A stretch of 64,000 bases of DNA, from positions 44,601 through 108,600 of the forward strand of contig PNMW01000015.1 of the NCBI GenBank assembly GCA_013823855.1. Reading direction: 5' to 3'. Numbering within the stretch: the stretch's first letter is position 1; the number at the start of each line of letters is the position of its first letter. This document shows, piece by piece, positions 24,183 to 32,342 of the stretch. The notes under the pieces were generated by a model, which was given only the letters and a program-made list of their open reading frames with translations, was not told the origin of the DNA and ran no database searches. This DNA comes from Lysobacteraceae bacterium (GTDB lineage: Bacteria; Pseudomonadota; Gammaproteobacteria; Nevskiales; Nevskiaceae). Made by a program: the position numbers and the translations under genes.

Positions 24183-25237
24183 TGTCCAGCGTCCAGAGTC
24201 CTGCCGCGCCGTACCCGGACCGGAGCGCGACGCGGGTGAACGCGGTCAGCCATTTTCTTGCCCGGCAGACCACCTATCGGCAGCGCTTCCTGGCGATGGG
24301 GACCGAGGTGATGGTCACCGTCGCCGCCGATCGCCGCTCGAAGGCGGCGGTCGAGCGGGCAATGAACGAGGCGCGGCATCTGCTGATCGATTTCGGGCGC
24401 GATGCCTGGGCCTGGGGCGAGGGCGCGCTGGCGCAGCTCAACCGGCGCCAGGCGGAAGGGCATCCGGTGGTGATCCCGCGGTCTCTGCACGGCCTGTTCG
24501 TCAAGGCCTGGGAGATCCACCGCAGCAGCCAGGGGCTGTTCGAGCCGCGGCTGGCCGCGCTGGTCCGGCTCTGGGGCTTCGATGATCCGGCGCGGCTGCG
24601 CAGCGAGCCGCCTGCCGCCGCGGAGATCGCCGTGCTGCGGGCGGCGCTGGCCGAGGCGCCGGACTACGACGGCGGGCTGCACTACGGGCCGGCGGCGCAG
24701 ACCGGCTGGGATTTCGGCGCGCTGGGCAAGGGCTACATCGTCGATCGCGCGCTCGAAGGCTTGTGCAAGGCCGGATTCGGCGATGTCACGATCGATGCGG
24801 GGGGGCATGTCGCCACCCGGGGCAAGCGTGACAACCGGCCGTGGCGGACCGGTATCCGCGACCCGTTCGAACAGGCCGAGCAGGCCTACGTGCTGGCCAG
24901 CGTCCAGCCCGGCGAAGGTTCGGTGGTCACCCATGGCGATGACCAGCGCGGCTTCGAGTTCGAAGGGCTGCGCTACTCGCACCTGCTCGATCCTGCGAGC
25001 GGCTGGCCGGCGCAGGGGCTGCGGGCGCTGACCGTGGTGCATGCCGACGGCGCACTTGCCGACGCCGCCGGCGCTGCGCTGTTCGTCGCCGGGCCGGCGC
25101 GCTGGCCGGCGCTGGCGCAGCAGCTGGGCCTCGAACGGGTGCTGGCGCTCAATGCCGATGGCAGCGCCACCGTCACGCGCACGCTGGCCCGCGAGCTGTC
25201 GTGGAAGCGTGCCATCCACCAGCAGCTGGTCGACTGA
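24182..25237 (+). CDS. apbE: FAD:protein FMN transferase ApbE
   Basis: 351 residues. ApbE hydrolyses FAD and attaches FMN to Thr in the D-x-x-S/T-G-A-T motif of target proteins; the obvious target is the 22708 product. Visible family segments: FLAMGTEVMVTVAA, DFGALGKGYIVDRALEG, VTIDAGGHVATRG and the Mg-site-like VVTHGDDQRGFEF. No clear export signal or lipobox was seen at the chosen start, so its compartment is uncertain. TGATG overlap with the PepSY gene shows tight coupling. Confidence 0.9.
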   Translation: MSSVQSPAAPYPDRSATRVNAVSHFLARQTTYRQRFLAMGTEVMVTVAADRRSKAAVERAMNEARHLLIDFGRDAWAWGEGALAQLNRRQAEGHPVVIPRSLHGLFVKAWEIHRSSQGLFEPRLAALVRLWGFDDPARLRSEPPAAAEIAVLRAALAEAPDYDGGLHYGPAAQTGWDFGALGKGYIVDRALEGLCKAGFGDVTIDAGGHVATRGKRDNRPWRTGIRDPFEQAEQAYVLASVQPGEGSVVTHGDDQRGFEFEGLRYSHLLDPASGWPAQGLRALTVVHADGALADAAGAALFVAGPARWPALAQQLGLERVLALNADGSATVTRTLARELSWKRAIHQQLVD

Positions 25238-25248
25238 CGCGCCGCCAC

Positions 25249-25272
25249 GCCTCGGCCATGGCGCGCCGAGGC
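25249..25272. terminator. Hairpin between convergent apbE and nasS2
   Basis: Perfect inverted repeat GCCTCGGC (25249-25256) / GCCGAGGC (25265-25272), without a T tract on either side. A plausible weak bidirectional terminator. Confidence 0.45.
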
Positions 25273-25287
25273 TGAGGCAGGGCAGCT

Positions 25288-26334
25288 TCACTGCATCAGC
25301 GGCACCATCACCGAGGTCGCCATCACGTTGGCCTCGCCGTGGGTGCCGAGCCGGTAGCTGGCGATCACCGCGTCCTCGACGTCGATGCGTTCGCGGTTCT
25401 GGCCGCAGCGGCGCATCTGCTCCAGGAACCAGCGGGCATCGTCGTGATGTGGCGACAGCATCTCGCCGGCACCGAACACGAACTGTGGACTCAGCAGATC
25501 GTCGCGATCGTCGCGCAGCGCATCGCGCACGCAGCTTTCGGGGGCGGCGATCAGCCGGGCCTCGACCAGCATCTGACCGGCGTCGACGCGATTTCCGGGC
25601 TGCTCCAGCCAGCGTCCGGCCTCGATCAGCGCAGCGACCAGCGCCAGATGCGGCTCCGGATGCCGCATCGCCCAGCTGCGGGTGACGCCGAGCACCTTCT
25701 CCGCGCAGCCGGGGCGGATCGTGTGGGTCGCCAGCAGGCGCCGGCCGACACCCTCGTGCTCGGCGGCGTAGCCCCAGGGTGCGCCGACGCAGTAGCCGTC
25801 GATACGGCCCTCGCGCAGCGCTTTCAGGGTCAGCGGCGGCGGCACCACCACCAGCTTGACGTCACGGTCCGGGTCAATCCCCGAGGCCAGCAGCCAGTCG
25901 CGCAGCAGGTAGTGGTGGGTGGAAAACGGGAACACGTGGGCGAACACCCGCTTCGGCCGGCCGGCGGCCCGATCGGCCTCGATCACCCGTTTCAGCGCCG
26001 CCCCGGCGGCGACCGGCTCCGGCGCCGGATTGTCGAGGCGCGCGAACAGCGCGTTCGACACGGTGATCGAATTGCCGTTGCGCGACAGCGTCAGCGCCGT
26101 CTCGATCGGCACGCCGAGGCGGTCGATGCCGAGATGGGCGGCGAGCGGCATCGGCGACAGCAGCTGGGCGGCGTCGAGCATGCCGGCGGCCAGCTTGTCG
26201 CGCAGTCCGGCCCACGAGGCCTCGACACTCAGGCTCACGTCCAGGCCCTGGCCGGCGAAGTAGCCGCATTCGCGGGCCACGTAGAGCGGCGCGGCATCGG
26301 CCAGCGGCAGCAGGCCGAGCTTCAGCTTGGTCAT
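25288..26334 (-). CDS. nasS: NasS-type nitrate-sensing NrtA homolog (copy 2), cytoplasmic
   Basis: 348 residues of the NrtA fold with no signal peptide: LKLGLLPLADAAPLYVAREC, GRIDGYCVGAPWGYAAEH, AEKVLGVTRSWAMRH. Compared with copy 1 it lacks the extended NrtA-like C-terminus and has the length usual for NasS. Its start (ATG 26334; GTG 26340 also possible) overlaps or abuts the nasT2 stop at 26337, the usual nasT-nasS coupling. Presumed nitrate/nitrite-responsive inhibitor of its NasT. Confidence 0.92.
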   Translation of the reverse strand: MTKLKLGLLPLADAAPLYVARECGYFAGQGLDVSLSVEASWAGLRDKLAAGMLDAAQLLSPMPLAAHLGIDRLGVPIETALTLSRNGNSITVSNALFARLDNPAPEPVAAGAALKRVIEADRAAGRPKRVFAHVFPFSTHHYLLRDWLLASGIDPDRDVKLVVVPPPLTLKALREGRIDGYCVGAPWGYAAEHEGVGRRLLATHTIRPGCAEKVLGVTRSWAMRHPEPHLALVAALIEAGRWLEQPGNRVDAGQMLVEARLIAAPESCVRDALRDDRDDLLSPQFVFGAGEMLSPHHDDARWFLEQMRRCGQNRERIDVEDAVIASYRLGTHGEANVMATSVMVPLMQ

Positions 26335-26336
26335 GC

Positions 26337-26915
26337 TCACAGCAGGTCCGCCGCCGCGATCAGCGAGCGGGCGATCTCGCCGAGCTTGATGTTGCGGTCC
26401 ATCGCCATTCTCCTCAGCGCTTCATAGGCCGCGTTCTCGTCGAGCCCCTTGCGCTTCATCAGCAGGCCCTTGGCGCGTTCGACGTCGCGGCGATCGGCCA
26501 GCTTCAGCTTGGTGCTGTTCAGCTCCTCGCGCAGCGACTGGTAATCGCGGAAGCGGGCGATCGCCACTTCGATGACCGGCGCCAGCCGCGCCGGGCTCAT
26601 GCCATCGACCACATAGGCTGACACGCCCGCCGCCATCGCGCGGCGAATGGTGTCGGGATCGGACTGCTGGGCGAACAGCACGATCGGTCGCGGCCGGTCG
26701 CGGCTGATCTGACCCAGTGATTCGAGGGTGTCGCGGGACGGGTTGTCGACGTCGATCAGGACGATGTCGGGCAGCAGGCGATCGACTGCGGCAATCAGGT
26801 CGTCGGCCGGATCCAGCTTGCCGACCACCTGATGACCGGCCTGGGTCATCGCGCGGTCCAGCAGCGCCAGACGCCCGGTATCGTCATCGACCAGTACTAC
26901 ACGCACGGTGCCCAT
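26337..26915 (-). CDS. nasT: NasT-type ANTAR response regulator (copy 2)
   Basis: 192 residues: a receiver-like domain (VRVVLVDDDTGRLALLDRAM, IVLIDVDNPSRDTLESLGQI) and an ANTAR domain (ERAKGLLMKRKGLDENAAYE, ALRRMAMDRNIKLGEIARSL). It is clearly paralogous to the 18632 gene and lies head-to-head with the MerR-type regulator at 27034. The start is ambiguous: ATG 26915 abuts GAAAGGG; an in-frame GTG at 26906 would have better spacing. No ANTAR leader or sigma-54 site was found before it. Confidence 0.9.
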   Translation of the reverse strand: MGTVRVVLVDDDTGRLALLDRAMTQAGHQVVGKLDPADDLIAAVDRLLPDIVLIDVDNPSRDTLESLGQISRDRPRPIVLFAQQSDPDTIRRAMAAGVSAYVVDGMSPARLAPVIEVAIARFRDYQSLREELNSTKLKLADRRDVERAKGLLMKRKGLDENAAYEALRRMAMDRNIKLGEIARSLIAAADLL

Positions 26916-27033
26916 CCCTTTCGATCGCAGTCGCGTTGCCGAGAGCAATTTTCGCGCCGCAGCTTGGCAGGGGCGGCGACAGGGACTAAGCTATTTCTAT
27001 ACAAAACCTACTCATCACGAGCGCTCTTCCATC

Positions 27034-28023
27034 ATGCCCGCCACTTCGATTCCCGGCCCGGCCTCGCCGCCTGACGGCGGTCAGTACCGAATCGCCGCAG
27101 TGTCCGCGCTGACCGGCATCCCGGTACCGACCATCCGCATCTGGGAGTTCCGCTACCAGGCGGTGCGGCCGGCGCGCAGCAGTGGCAACAGCCGGTTGTA
27201 TTCGCGTGCCGATGTCGACCGCCTGCTGCTGCTGAAGGCGGTGGTCGATGCCGGTTTCCAGATCGGCACCGTCGCCCAGCTGGCCGACACGCAGCTGCGC
27301 GAGCGCCTGCAGACCCTGCCGCATCGGCCGGCGGCCGAGCCGGCGCAGCGGCCGCTGGCGATCGTCGTCGGCGAACTGCTGGCCGCGCGGCTGGCGTCCG
27401 CGAGCAGCGACGCCACGCTGGCGATCAATGCGGTCTTCGACGATCTCGAAAGCCTGCCGCCATCACTGCCGAAAGCCGATTACCTGCTCGCCGAGCTGCC
27501 GACGCTGACGGTCGCGGCCGTGCAGTCGCTGCGTCGGGCGCGCGTCGCGGTGCGGCCGCAGGTGACCGTGGTGCTGTACAGCTATGCCACACGGCGGACG
27601 CTGGAGCAGCTGGATCAGGAAGGGGTGATCGCGCTCAGCGCCCCGGTCGATCCGCTGCACCTGCTCCGCGTCTGCCGGCTTGCTGCCGGCGCCGACGGGG
27701 GTGGCCGCTCGCTGATCGAGCGCTTGCTGCGGGCGCCGGCGGCCCCGCGCCGCTACGACCGGACGTTTCTTGCCAGCCTGCGCGACCTGCCGTCGCAGGT
27801 GCAGTGCGAGTGCCCGAACCACCTTGCGGAACTGCTCGGACGACTCGGCGCCTTCGAGCAGTACAGCCTGGGCTGCGAAAGCCGCAATCAGGCCGATGCC
27901 CTGATCCATTCGCGCCTGTATGCGGCGGCCTCGCACTGCCGCGAAGTGCTCGAGCAGGTACTGGGTGAGGTGCTCGACCACGAAGGCATCGCCCAGCCGG
28001 ACCGCAGCGGCGGGTCGCGCTGA
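27034..28023 (+). CDS. MerR-family transcriptional regulator
   Basis: 329 residues. The N-terminus is a MerR winged helix-turn-helix (YRIAAVSALTGIPVPTIRIW, then SSGNSRLYSRADVDRLLLLK). The middle and C-terminal parts look like a degenerate cobalamin-binding-type sensor region (cf. CarH/LitR), but no B12-binding D-x-H-x-x-G motif is visible, so the ligand is unknown. It diverges from nasT2 across a 118-nt gap containing AT-rich sequence near 26985-27012, where both promoters probably lie. The chosen start lacks a strong ribosome site. Confidence 0.8.
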   Translation: MPATSIPGPASPPDGGQYRIAAVSALTGIPVPTIRIWEFRYQAVRPARSSGNSRLYSRADVDRLLLLKAVVDAGFQIGTVAQLADTQLRERLQTLPHRPAAEPAQRPLAIVVGELLAARLASASSDATLAINAVFDDLESLPPSLPKADYLLAELPTLTVAAVQSLRRARVAVRPQVTVVLYSYATRRTLEQLDQEGVIALSAPVDPLHLLRVCRLAAGADGGGRSLIERLLRAPAAPRRYDRTFLASLRDLPSQVQCECPNHLAELLGRLGAFEQYSLGCESRNQADALIHSRLYAAASHCREVLEQVLGEVLDHEGIAQPDRSGGSR

Positions 28024-28302
28024 AAGCCCGGCATGCGCTGCCGGCCGGCGAGAACGCCGGCGCAAGGTTTCGTGGACAACAGGAGGGCAACAGCACGAGG
28101 CTGTTCGCCTCAAGTTTTGTAGATATTTAGAGTGGAAAAAAATAAACAAAGATTGATTTGACGTGGCAACTCTGCGATCGTGCGTCCAGATCGAGGGCTG
28201 CTGACGTAGATCAGGACGATGGATGCGGCAGCAGCGGGGTCCCGATATCCGGGCGCCGGGCCGGTGAGAACGCGGTCATCGAACATGCACAGGAGCTGAG
28301 CC
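28024..28302. other. Intergenic region with a local AT-rich patch
   Basis: 279 nt. Positions about 28112-28160 are strikingly AT-rich for this genome (runs such as GGAAAAAAATAAAC), probably a promoter region for the PNPOx-like gene at 28303. No confident -35/-10 pair, sigma-54 site or ANTAR hairpin was found. Confidence 0.4.
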
Positions 28303-28944
28303 ATGCTGCAAGCCATGCCATCGACGTCACTGAGCGGTGTCGACGCCCTGTCGATCCACGGCTTCGATGAGGAAGCGGCGTTCCTCGACTACCTGCTCGA
28401 CGATGTCTGGGACATCCTGGCCCAAGGTGTCCGGGTGCGTTTCGCGGCGGCCCACACGCCGACCCTGGCGACGGTGCGTCACGGCATTCCGACCGTGCGC
28501 ACGGTGGTGCTGCGGGCCGTCTCGCGAGACTCCGCCATGGTCTTCATCCACGCCGATCGCCGCAGCGGCAAGGTGCAGGAGCTGAACCTGCAGCCGGCCT
28601 GCTCGCTGCACATCTACGATCCGGGCCGGCGCGTGCAGCTGCGCATCGAGGCGCAGGCCACCGTGCATCTCGACGACCAGATCGCCGATGGCGAATGGAC
28701 CCGTCTGCGCAGCCAGTACCGCGCGCAGCAATGGCGGGCCGTTGCGGCCGACGTCGTCCACGCGGCGCCGGAAGTCGCCATCGATGATGTCGATGGCCTT
28801 GCCGAAGCCGGACGGCGCGAGGATTTTGCCGCGATCGCGCTGCATGTCTCGGCGATCGAGTGGCAGCACATCAGCTCGCGCGGTCCGCGACGGGCGCGTT
28901 TCGAGATCGGCGACAACGGCCGCGGCTACTGGCTCGATGCCTGA
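28303..28944 (+). CDS. Pyridoxamine-phosphate-oxidase-like FMN-binding protein
   Basis: 213 residues of the PNPOx-like split-barrel fold (Alr4036-like subgroup): ATVRHGIPTVRTVVLRAV, FIHADRRSGKVQELNLQPAC, SLHIYDPGRRVQLRIEAQAT and the C-terminal WQHISSRGPRRARFEI. Such cytoplasmic proteins bind FMN; vitamin B6 oxidase activity cannot be assumed. AGGAG precedes ATG 28303. It converges with cysS, and no operon partners were seen. Confidence 0.85.
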   Translation: MLQAMPSTSLSGVDALSIHGFDEEAAFLDYLLDDVWDILAQGVRVRFAAAHTPTLATVRHGIPTVRTVVLRAVSRDSAMVFIHADRRSGKVQELNLQPACSLHIYDPGRRVQLRIEAQATVHLDDQIADGEWTRLRSQYRAQQWRAVAADVVHAAPEVAIDDVDGLAEAGRREDFAAIALHVSAIEWQHISSRGPRRARFEIGDNGRGYWLDA

Positions 28945-28977
28945 GCCGCAGCCGGTGCCTGCGGCTGTGCCGCCGGC

Positions 28978-30354
28978 TCAGACCCGGCGCCAGCGCTGGC
29001 CGTCCCTGGAATCCTCGATCAGCACGCCGCGTGCCTTCATGGCGTCGCGAATCCGGTCGGCTTCCGGATAGTTCTTCGCCGCCTTGGCGGCCGTGCGGGC
29101 GGCGAGGGCGGTGTCGATTTCGGCTTGGTCCGGGCCGTCGCCGGCATCGCCGCCCGACTGGCTGAACCATGCGCCCGGCGCCTGCTGGAGCAGGCCCATC
29201 ACGCTGCCGGCGTCCTTGATCCGGGCGACCAGCGTCGCCTTTTCGGCGGCATCGCCGGCCTTGTTGAGCTGCCGGGCCAGCTCGAACAGCTCGGCCAGCG
29301 CGGACGGGGTATTCAGATCGTCCTCAAGCGCTGCGATAAACGCGTCCGGTGCTTTCGCGTCGCTGGCTGCGACGTCGCCGGCGTCGCGCAGGGCGCCGTA
29401 CAGGCGGTCGAGCTTGCGGCGCGCGTCGGCGAGCGCTTCGTCGTTCCAGTCCAGCGGCTGGCGATAGTGGCCGGTCAGCAGCGCAAGGCGCACCGCTTCG
29501 CCGGGTGAGGTTTTCAGGATCTCGCGGATCAGCTTCACGTTGCCGACCGACTTCGACATCTTCTCCGAGTCCATCGTGAGAAAGCCGTTGTGCAGCCAGT
29601 AGCGCGCGAAGGTCTGGCCGTCATGGGCGGCGGTCGACTGGGCGCGCTCGTTCTCGTGGTGCGGAAAGATCAGGTCGTGACCGCCGCCGTGGATGTCGAT
29701 GGTCGGCCCGAGCAGCGCTTCGGCCATCGCCGAGCACTCGATGTGCCAGCCCGGACGGCCGCGGCCCCAGGGCGACGGCCAGCCCGGCTGATCGTCGGTC
29801 GACGGCTTCCAGAGCACGAAATCGCCGGCATCCTTCTTGTACGGCGCGACCTCGACGCGGGCACCGGCGATCAGCTCGCGGCGGTCGCGCTTTGACAGCT
29901 CACCGTAGCCGGCATAGCGGGTCACGTTGAACAGCACGTGGCCCTGCGCGGCGTAGGCCGAGCCGTTGGCGATCAGCCGCTCGACCATCGAGATGATGTG
30001 CGCGAGATGCTCGGTGACCTTCGGTTCGTAGGTCGGCCGCAGCACGCCGAGTGCATCGAGATCCTGGTGATAGATGTCGGTGTAGCGGCGGGTGATGACG
30101 CCGATCTCGACCCCTTCCTTCGCCGCTGCCGCATTGATCTTGTCGTCGATGTCGGTGATGTTGCGGGTGTAGTCGACTCGCGGATAGCGGCGGCGCAGCA
30201 GCCGCGCCAGCACGTCGAAGACCACTGCCGGCCGGGCATTGCCGATGTGGGCGAACGAGTAGACCGTCGGCCCGCAGACGTACATCGTCACCCGCTCCGG
30301 ATTCAGCGGGACGAAATCTTCCTTGCGGCCGGACAGGGTGTTGTGCAGTTGCAT
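28978..30354 (-). CDS. cysS: Cysteinyl-tRNA synthetase
   Basis: 458 residues. Class I synthetase charging tRNA-Cys in the cytoplasm. Visible: [20 protein letters not shown] (zinc Cys and the HIGH-like HIGN), WHIECSAMA (zinc Cys), [14 protein letters not shown] (zinc His) and the KMSKS loop ([10 protein letters not shown]). Length is normal for the family. ATG 30354 gives [17 protein letters not shown]. Confidence 0.97.
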   Translation of the reverse strand: MQLHNTLSGRKEDFVPLNPERVTMYVCGPTVYSFAHIGNARPAVVFDVLARLLRRRYPRVDYTRNITDIDDKINAAAAKEGVEIGVITRRYTDIYHQDLDALGVLRPTYEPKVTEHLAHIISMVERLIANGSAYAAQGHVLFNVTRYAGYGELSKRDRRELIAGARVEVAPYKKDAGDFVLWKPSTDDQPGWPSPWGRGRPGWHIECSAMAEALLGPTIDIHGGGHDLIFPHHENERAQSTAAHDGQTFARYWLHNGFLTMDSEKMSKSVGNVKLIREILKTSPGEAVRLALLTGHYRQPLDWNDEALADARRKLDRLYGALRDAGDVAASDAKAPDAFIAALEDDLNTPSALAELFELARQLNKAGDAAEKATLVARIKDAGSVMGLLQQAPGAWFSQSGGDAGDGPDQAEIDTALAARTAAKAAKNYPEADRIRDAMKARGVLIEDSRDGQRWRRV

Positions 30355-30452
30355 GGGGGCTCGATCGGGCGAAAAGCCGCGCAAGGATAGCGATGAGGCG
30401 CGGGACTTGCAGTCGGCGACAATGCCGTCATCTCCTTTCCGGCCGGACCCGC

Positions 30453-31094
30453 ATGAGCTTCGATACCTGGCTGGCGTTCTTCGTCGCCGCATGGCTGATC
30501 TGCCTGTCCCCCGGCCCCGGCGTGCTGTCCTGCGTGACTGCCGGCCTGCAGCATGGCTTCCACACGGCGCTGTGGAACATCGCCGGCCTGCAGGCCGGGG
30601 CGACGGTGACCCTGATCGTGGTCGGCGTCGGGCTCGGCGCCGTGCTGGCGGCATCGCCGCTCGCCTTCACGGCGATCAAATGGCTGGGCGCGGCCTATCT
30701 GGTCTACCTCGGTGTCCAGCAATGGCGTGCGGCGGAAGCGCCGATCCGGGCGCCGGAGACGGCAGTTCCGGGTCTGGCCGCAGTCAAGGTGCCGCGGGCC
30801 CTGTTTCTCAGGGGCCTGATCGTCAACTCGACCAATCCCAAGGGCATCCTGTTCACCGCCTCGGTGCTGCCGCAGTTCATCGACCCGAAGGCACCGCAGC
30901 TGATCCAGTTCGTGATCGTCTGGTGCACGCTGCTGTTCACCGATGTCTGCTGCATGAGCGGCTATACCGCGCTCGGCGTGCAGGCGCTGCGCTGGCTGCA
31001 GAACCCGGTGATCGCGCGGATCACCAATCAGGTGTTCGGGGCGCTGTTCGTACTCGCCGGCATCGGCCTCGCGGTGTTCAAGCACGCCGTCTGA
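30453..31094 (+). CDS. LysE/RhtB-family amino-acid exporter
   Basis: 213 residues with about six membrane helices. N-terminal family motif CLSPGPGVLSCVTAGLQHGF; central FLRGLIVNSTNPKGILFTAS is a LysE/RhtB signature. Inner-membrane efflux of amino acids or derivatives such as homoserine; substrate not predictable. Divergent from cysS and followed by a strong terminator. Confidence 0.9.
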   Translation: MSFDTWLAFFVAAWLICLSPGPGVLSCVTAGLQHGFHTALWNIAGLQAGATVTLIVVGVGLGAVLAASPLAFTAIKWLGAAYLVYLGVQQWRAAEAPIRAPETAVPGLAAVKVPRALFLRGLIVNSTNPKGILFTASVLPQFIDPKAPQLIQFVIVWCTLLFTDVCCMSGYTALGVQALRWLQNPVIARITNQVFGALFVLAGIGLAVFKHAV

Positions 31095-31111
31095 AGCCGG
31101 CTGCCGACCGC

Positions 31112-31141
31112 AAAAAAAAGACCGCCGAAGCGGTCTTTTTT
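31112..31141. terminator. Bidirectional intrinsic terminator
   Basis: AAAAAAGACCGC-CGAA-GCGGTCTTTTTT: a perfect GC core with a 4-nt loop flanked by A and T runs, between convergent genes (lysE-like on plus, repeat protein on minus). It serves both strands. Confidence 0.93.
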
Positions 31142-31169
31142 GGGGGGCCGACTCAGGCGGCGCTCGGGA

Positions 31170-31499
31170 TCACTCCTTGCGCTCGGCGCGGTCCTTCTGG
31201 CGGCGCTCCTGGCGTTCGGCGCGATTGCCCTGGCGGTCTTCCTGGCGCTCCGCGCGGTTGCCCTGGCGCTCCTCCTGACGTTCGGCGCGATTCTCCTGGC
31301 GACTGTCCTGACGATCCTCGCGATTGTCCTGCCGGAGTTCCTGGCGATCAGCGCGGTTTTCCTGGCGTTCCGCCTGGCGCTCGGCGCGGTTTTCCTGGCG
31401 CTTGGCCTGGCGTTCGGGGGCGGTGTCGGCGGAGGCGGCGGTCGCCGTCAGTGCCAGCAGGGCGGCAGAGGCGAACGTGGCGATGAGGTTCCTGTTCAT
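31170..31499 (-). CDS. Exported Arg/Gln/Glu-rich repeat protein
   Basis: 109 residues: a signal peptide (NRNLIATFASAALLALTATA, cut near 24) followed by an almost pure repeat of RQENRAERQ-like units (about 12 copies of a 6- to 7-residue element) with no hydrophobic core. At DNA level this is an imperfect tandem repeat over about 31185-31430. AGGAGA sits 7 nt before ATG 31499. Probably a disordered or single-helix, highly charged periplasmic protein. No established family is recognised; relatives of this composition are usually annotated as hypothetical. Confidence 0.8.
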   Translation of the reverse strand: MNRNLIATFASAALLALTATAASADTAPERQAKRQENRAERQAERQENRADRQELRQDNREDRQDSRQENRAERQEERQGNRAERQEDRQGNRAERQERRQKDRAERKE

Positions 31500-31630
31500 G
31501 GTGACTCTCCTTCTGGGATCGGGTGGCTGGATCGGTTCCGTGGCGTGGTGAGGCCGTTCCGGCGATCCAGCTGCAGCCACTGTAGACCGGCAGCCTGAAC
31601 GTCGGCTGAGCGCCGGCGGCACGGTCCGGA

Positions 31631-32203
31631 TCAGTCGGCCGGCGTGGTCGTCACTTCGGGACGCCGGCCGTAGCGGGTCAGCAGGTCCAGCGTGTGGATG
31701 CCCTCGACACCCTTGGCGCGGTCCTCGAAGAAGAACTTGAGGCTGTGCCAGATGGTCGGGAAGGCGATGTCGTCCCAGGGAATCTCATCCTCGCGCATCA
31801 GCCGGGTTTCCGAGCTTTCCGGCGTCACCGCGTGATGCGGGCTGCGCATCCGGCCGCGGTAGATCATGTAGATCTGCGACACGTAGGGCACGTTGATCAC
31901 CGCCAGCAGCCCGCCGATGTCGACGTCGGCCTGCGATTCCTCCAGCGTTTCGCGGGCCGCGCCCTGGGCGCTGGTCTCGCTCATCTCCAGGAAGCCGGCC
32001 GGGAAGGTCCAGAGGCCGAAGCGCGGCTCGATGTTGCGCCGGCACATCAGCACCTTGTCATCCCAGATCGGCACGCAACCGGCGATCACCTTGGGGTTCT
32101 GGTAGTGGATGGTCTCGCAGGCCGGGCAGACGGCGCGCGGCAGGTGGTCGCCAGGCGGGATACGGTGATCCACGGCGTGGCCGCAGGCTGAGCAGAATTT
32201 CAT
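31631..32203 (-). CDS. Zinc-ribbon NUDIX hydrolase
   Basis: 190 residues: an N-terminal zinc ribbon (FCSACGH...VCPACET) and a Nudix domain with the box GFLEMSETSAQGAARETLEE (REtLEE core intact). It cleaves nucleoside diphosphates linked to another moiety; substrates of this subgroup include NADH/ADP-ribose-like compounds, but the exact one is not predictable. Cytoplasmic, single gene. Confidence 0.9.
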   Translation of the reverse strand: MKFCSACGHAVDHRIPPGDHLPRAVCPACETIHYQNPKVIAGCVPIWDDKVLMCRRNIEPRFGLWTFPAGFLEMSETSAQGAARETLEESQADVDIGGLLAVINVPYVSQIYMIYRGRMRSPHHAVTPESSETRLMREDEIPWDDIAFPTIWHSLKFFFEDRAKGVEGIHTLDLLTRYGRRPEVTTTPAD

Positions 32204-32342
32204 GCGGTCGTTGCGGGTGGGGGACGCGAAACGGCGCCCGTCAACAGGTTAGCAGAGGCCCTTGCCCTGCGGCCCTGCCGGCGACACGCCAGTGGCATCC
32301 TGCAGGCATCATCTCCCGGAACCTTCGCCCCCCATGGTCACC

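Noticed and set aside
24182..25237. Signal peptide or lipobox on ApbE
   Set aside because: The N-terminus is polar without a hydrophobic stretch; export could not be supported.
31185..31430. Tandem repeat that could suggest a CRISPR-like array
   Set aside because: Repeats are in-frame codons of a signal-peptide protein, with no unique spacers of regular length.
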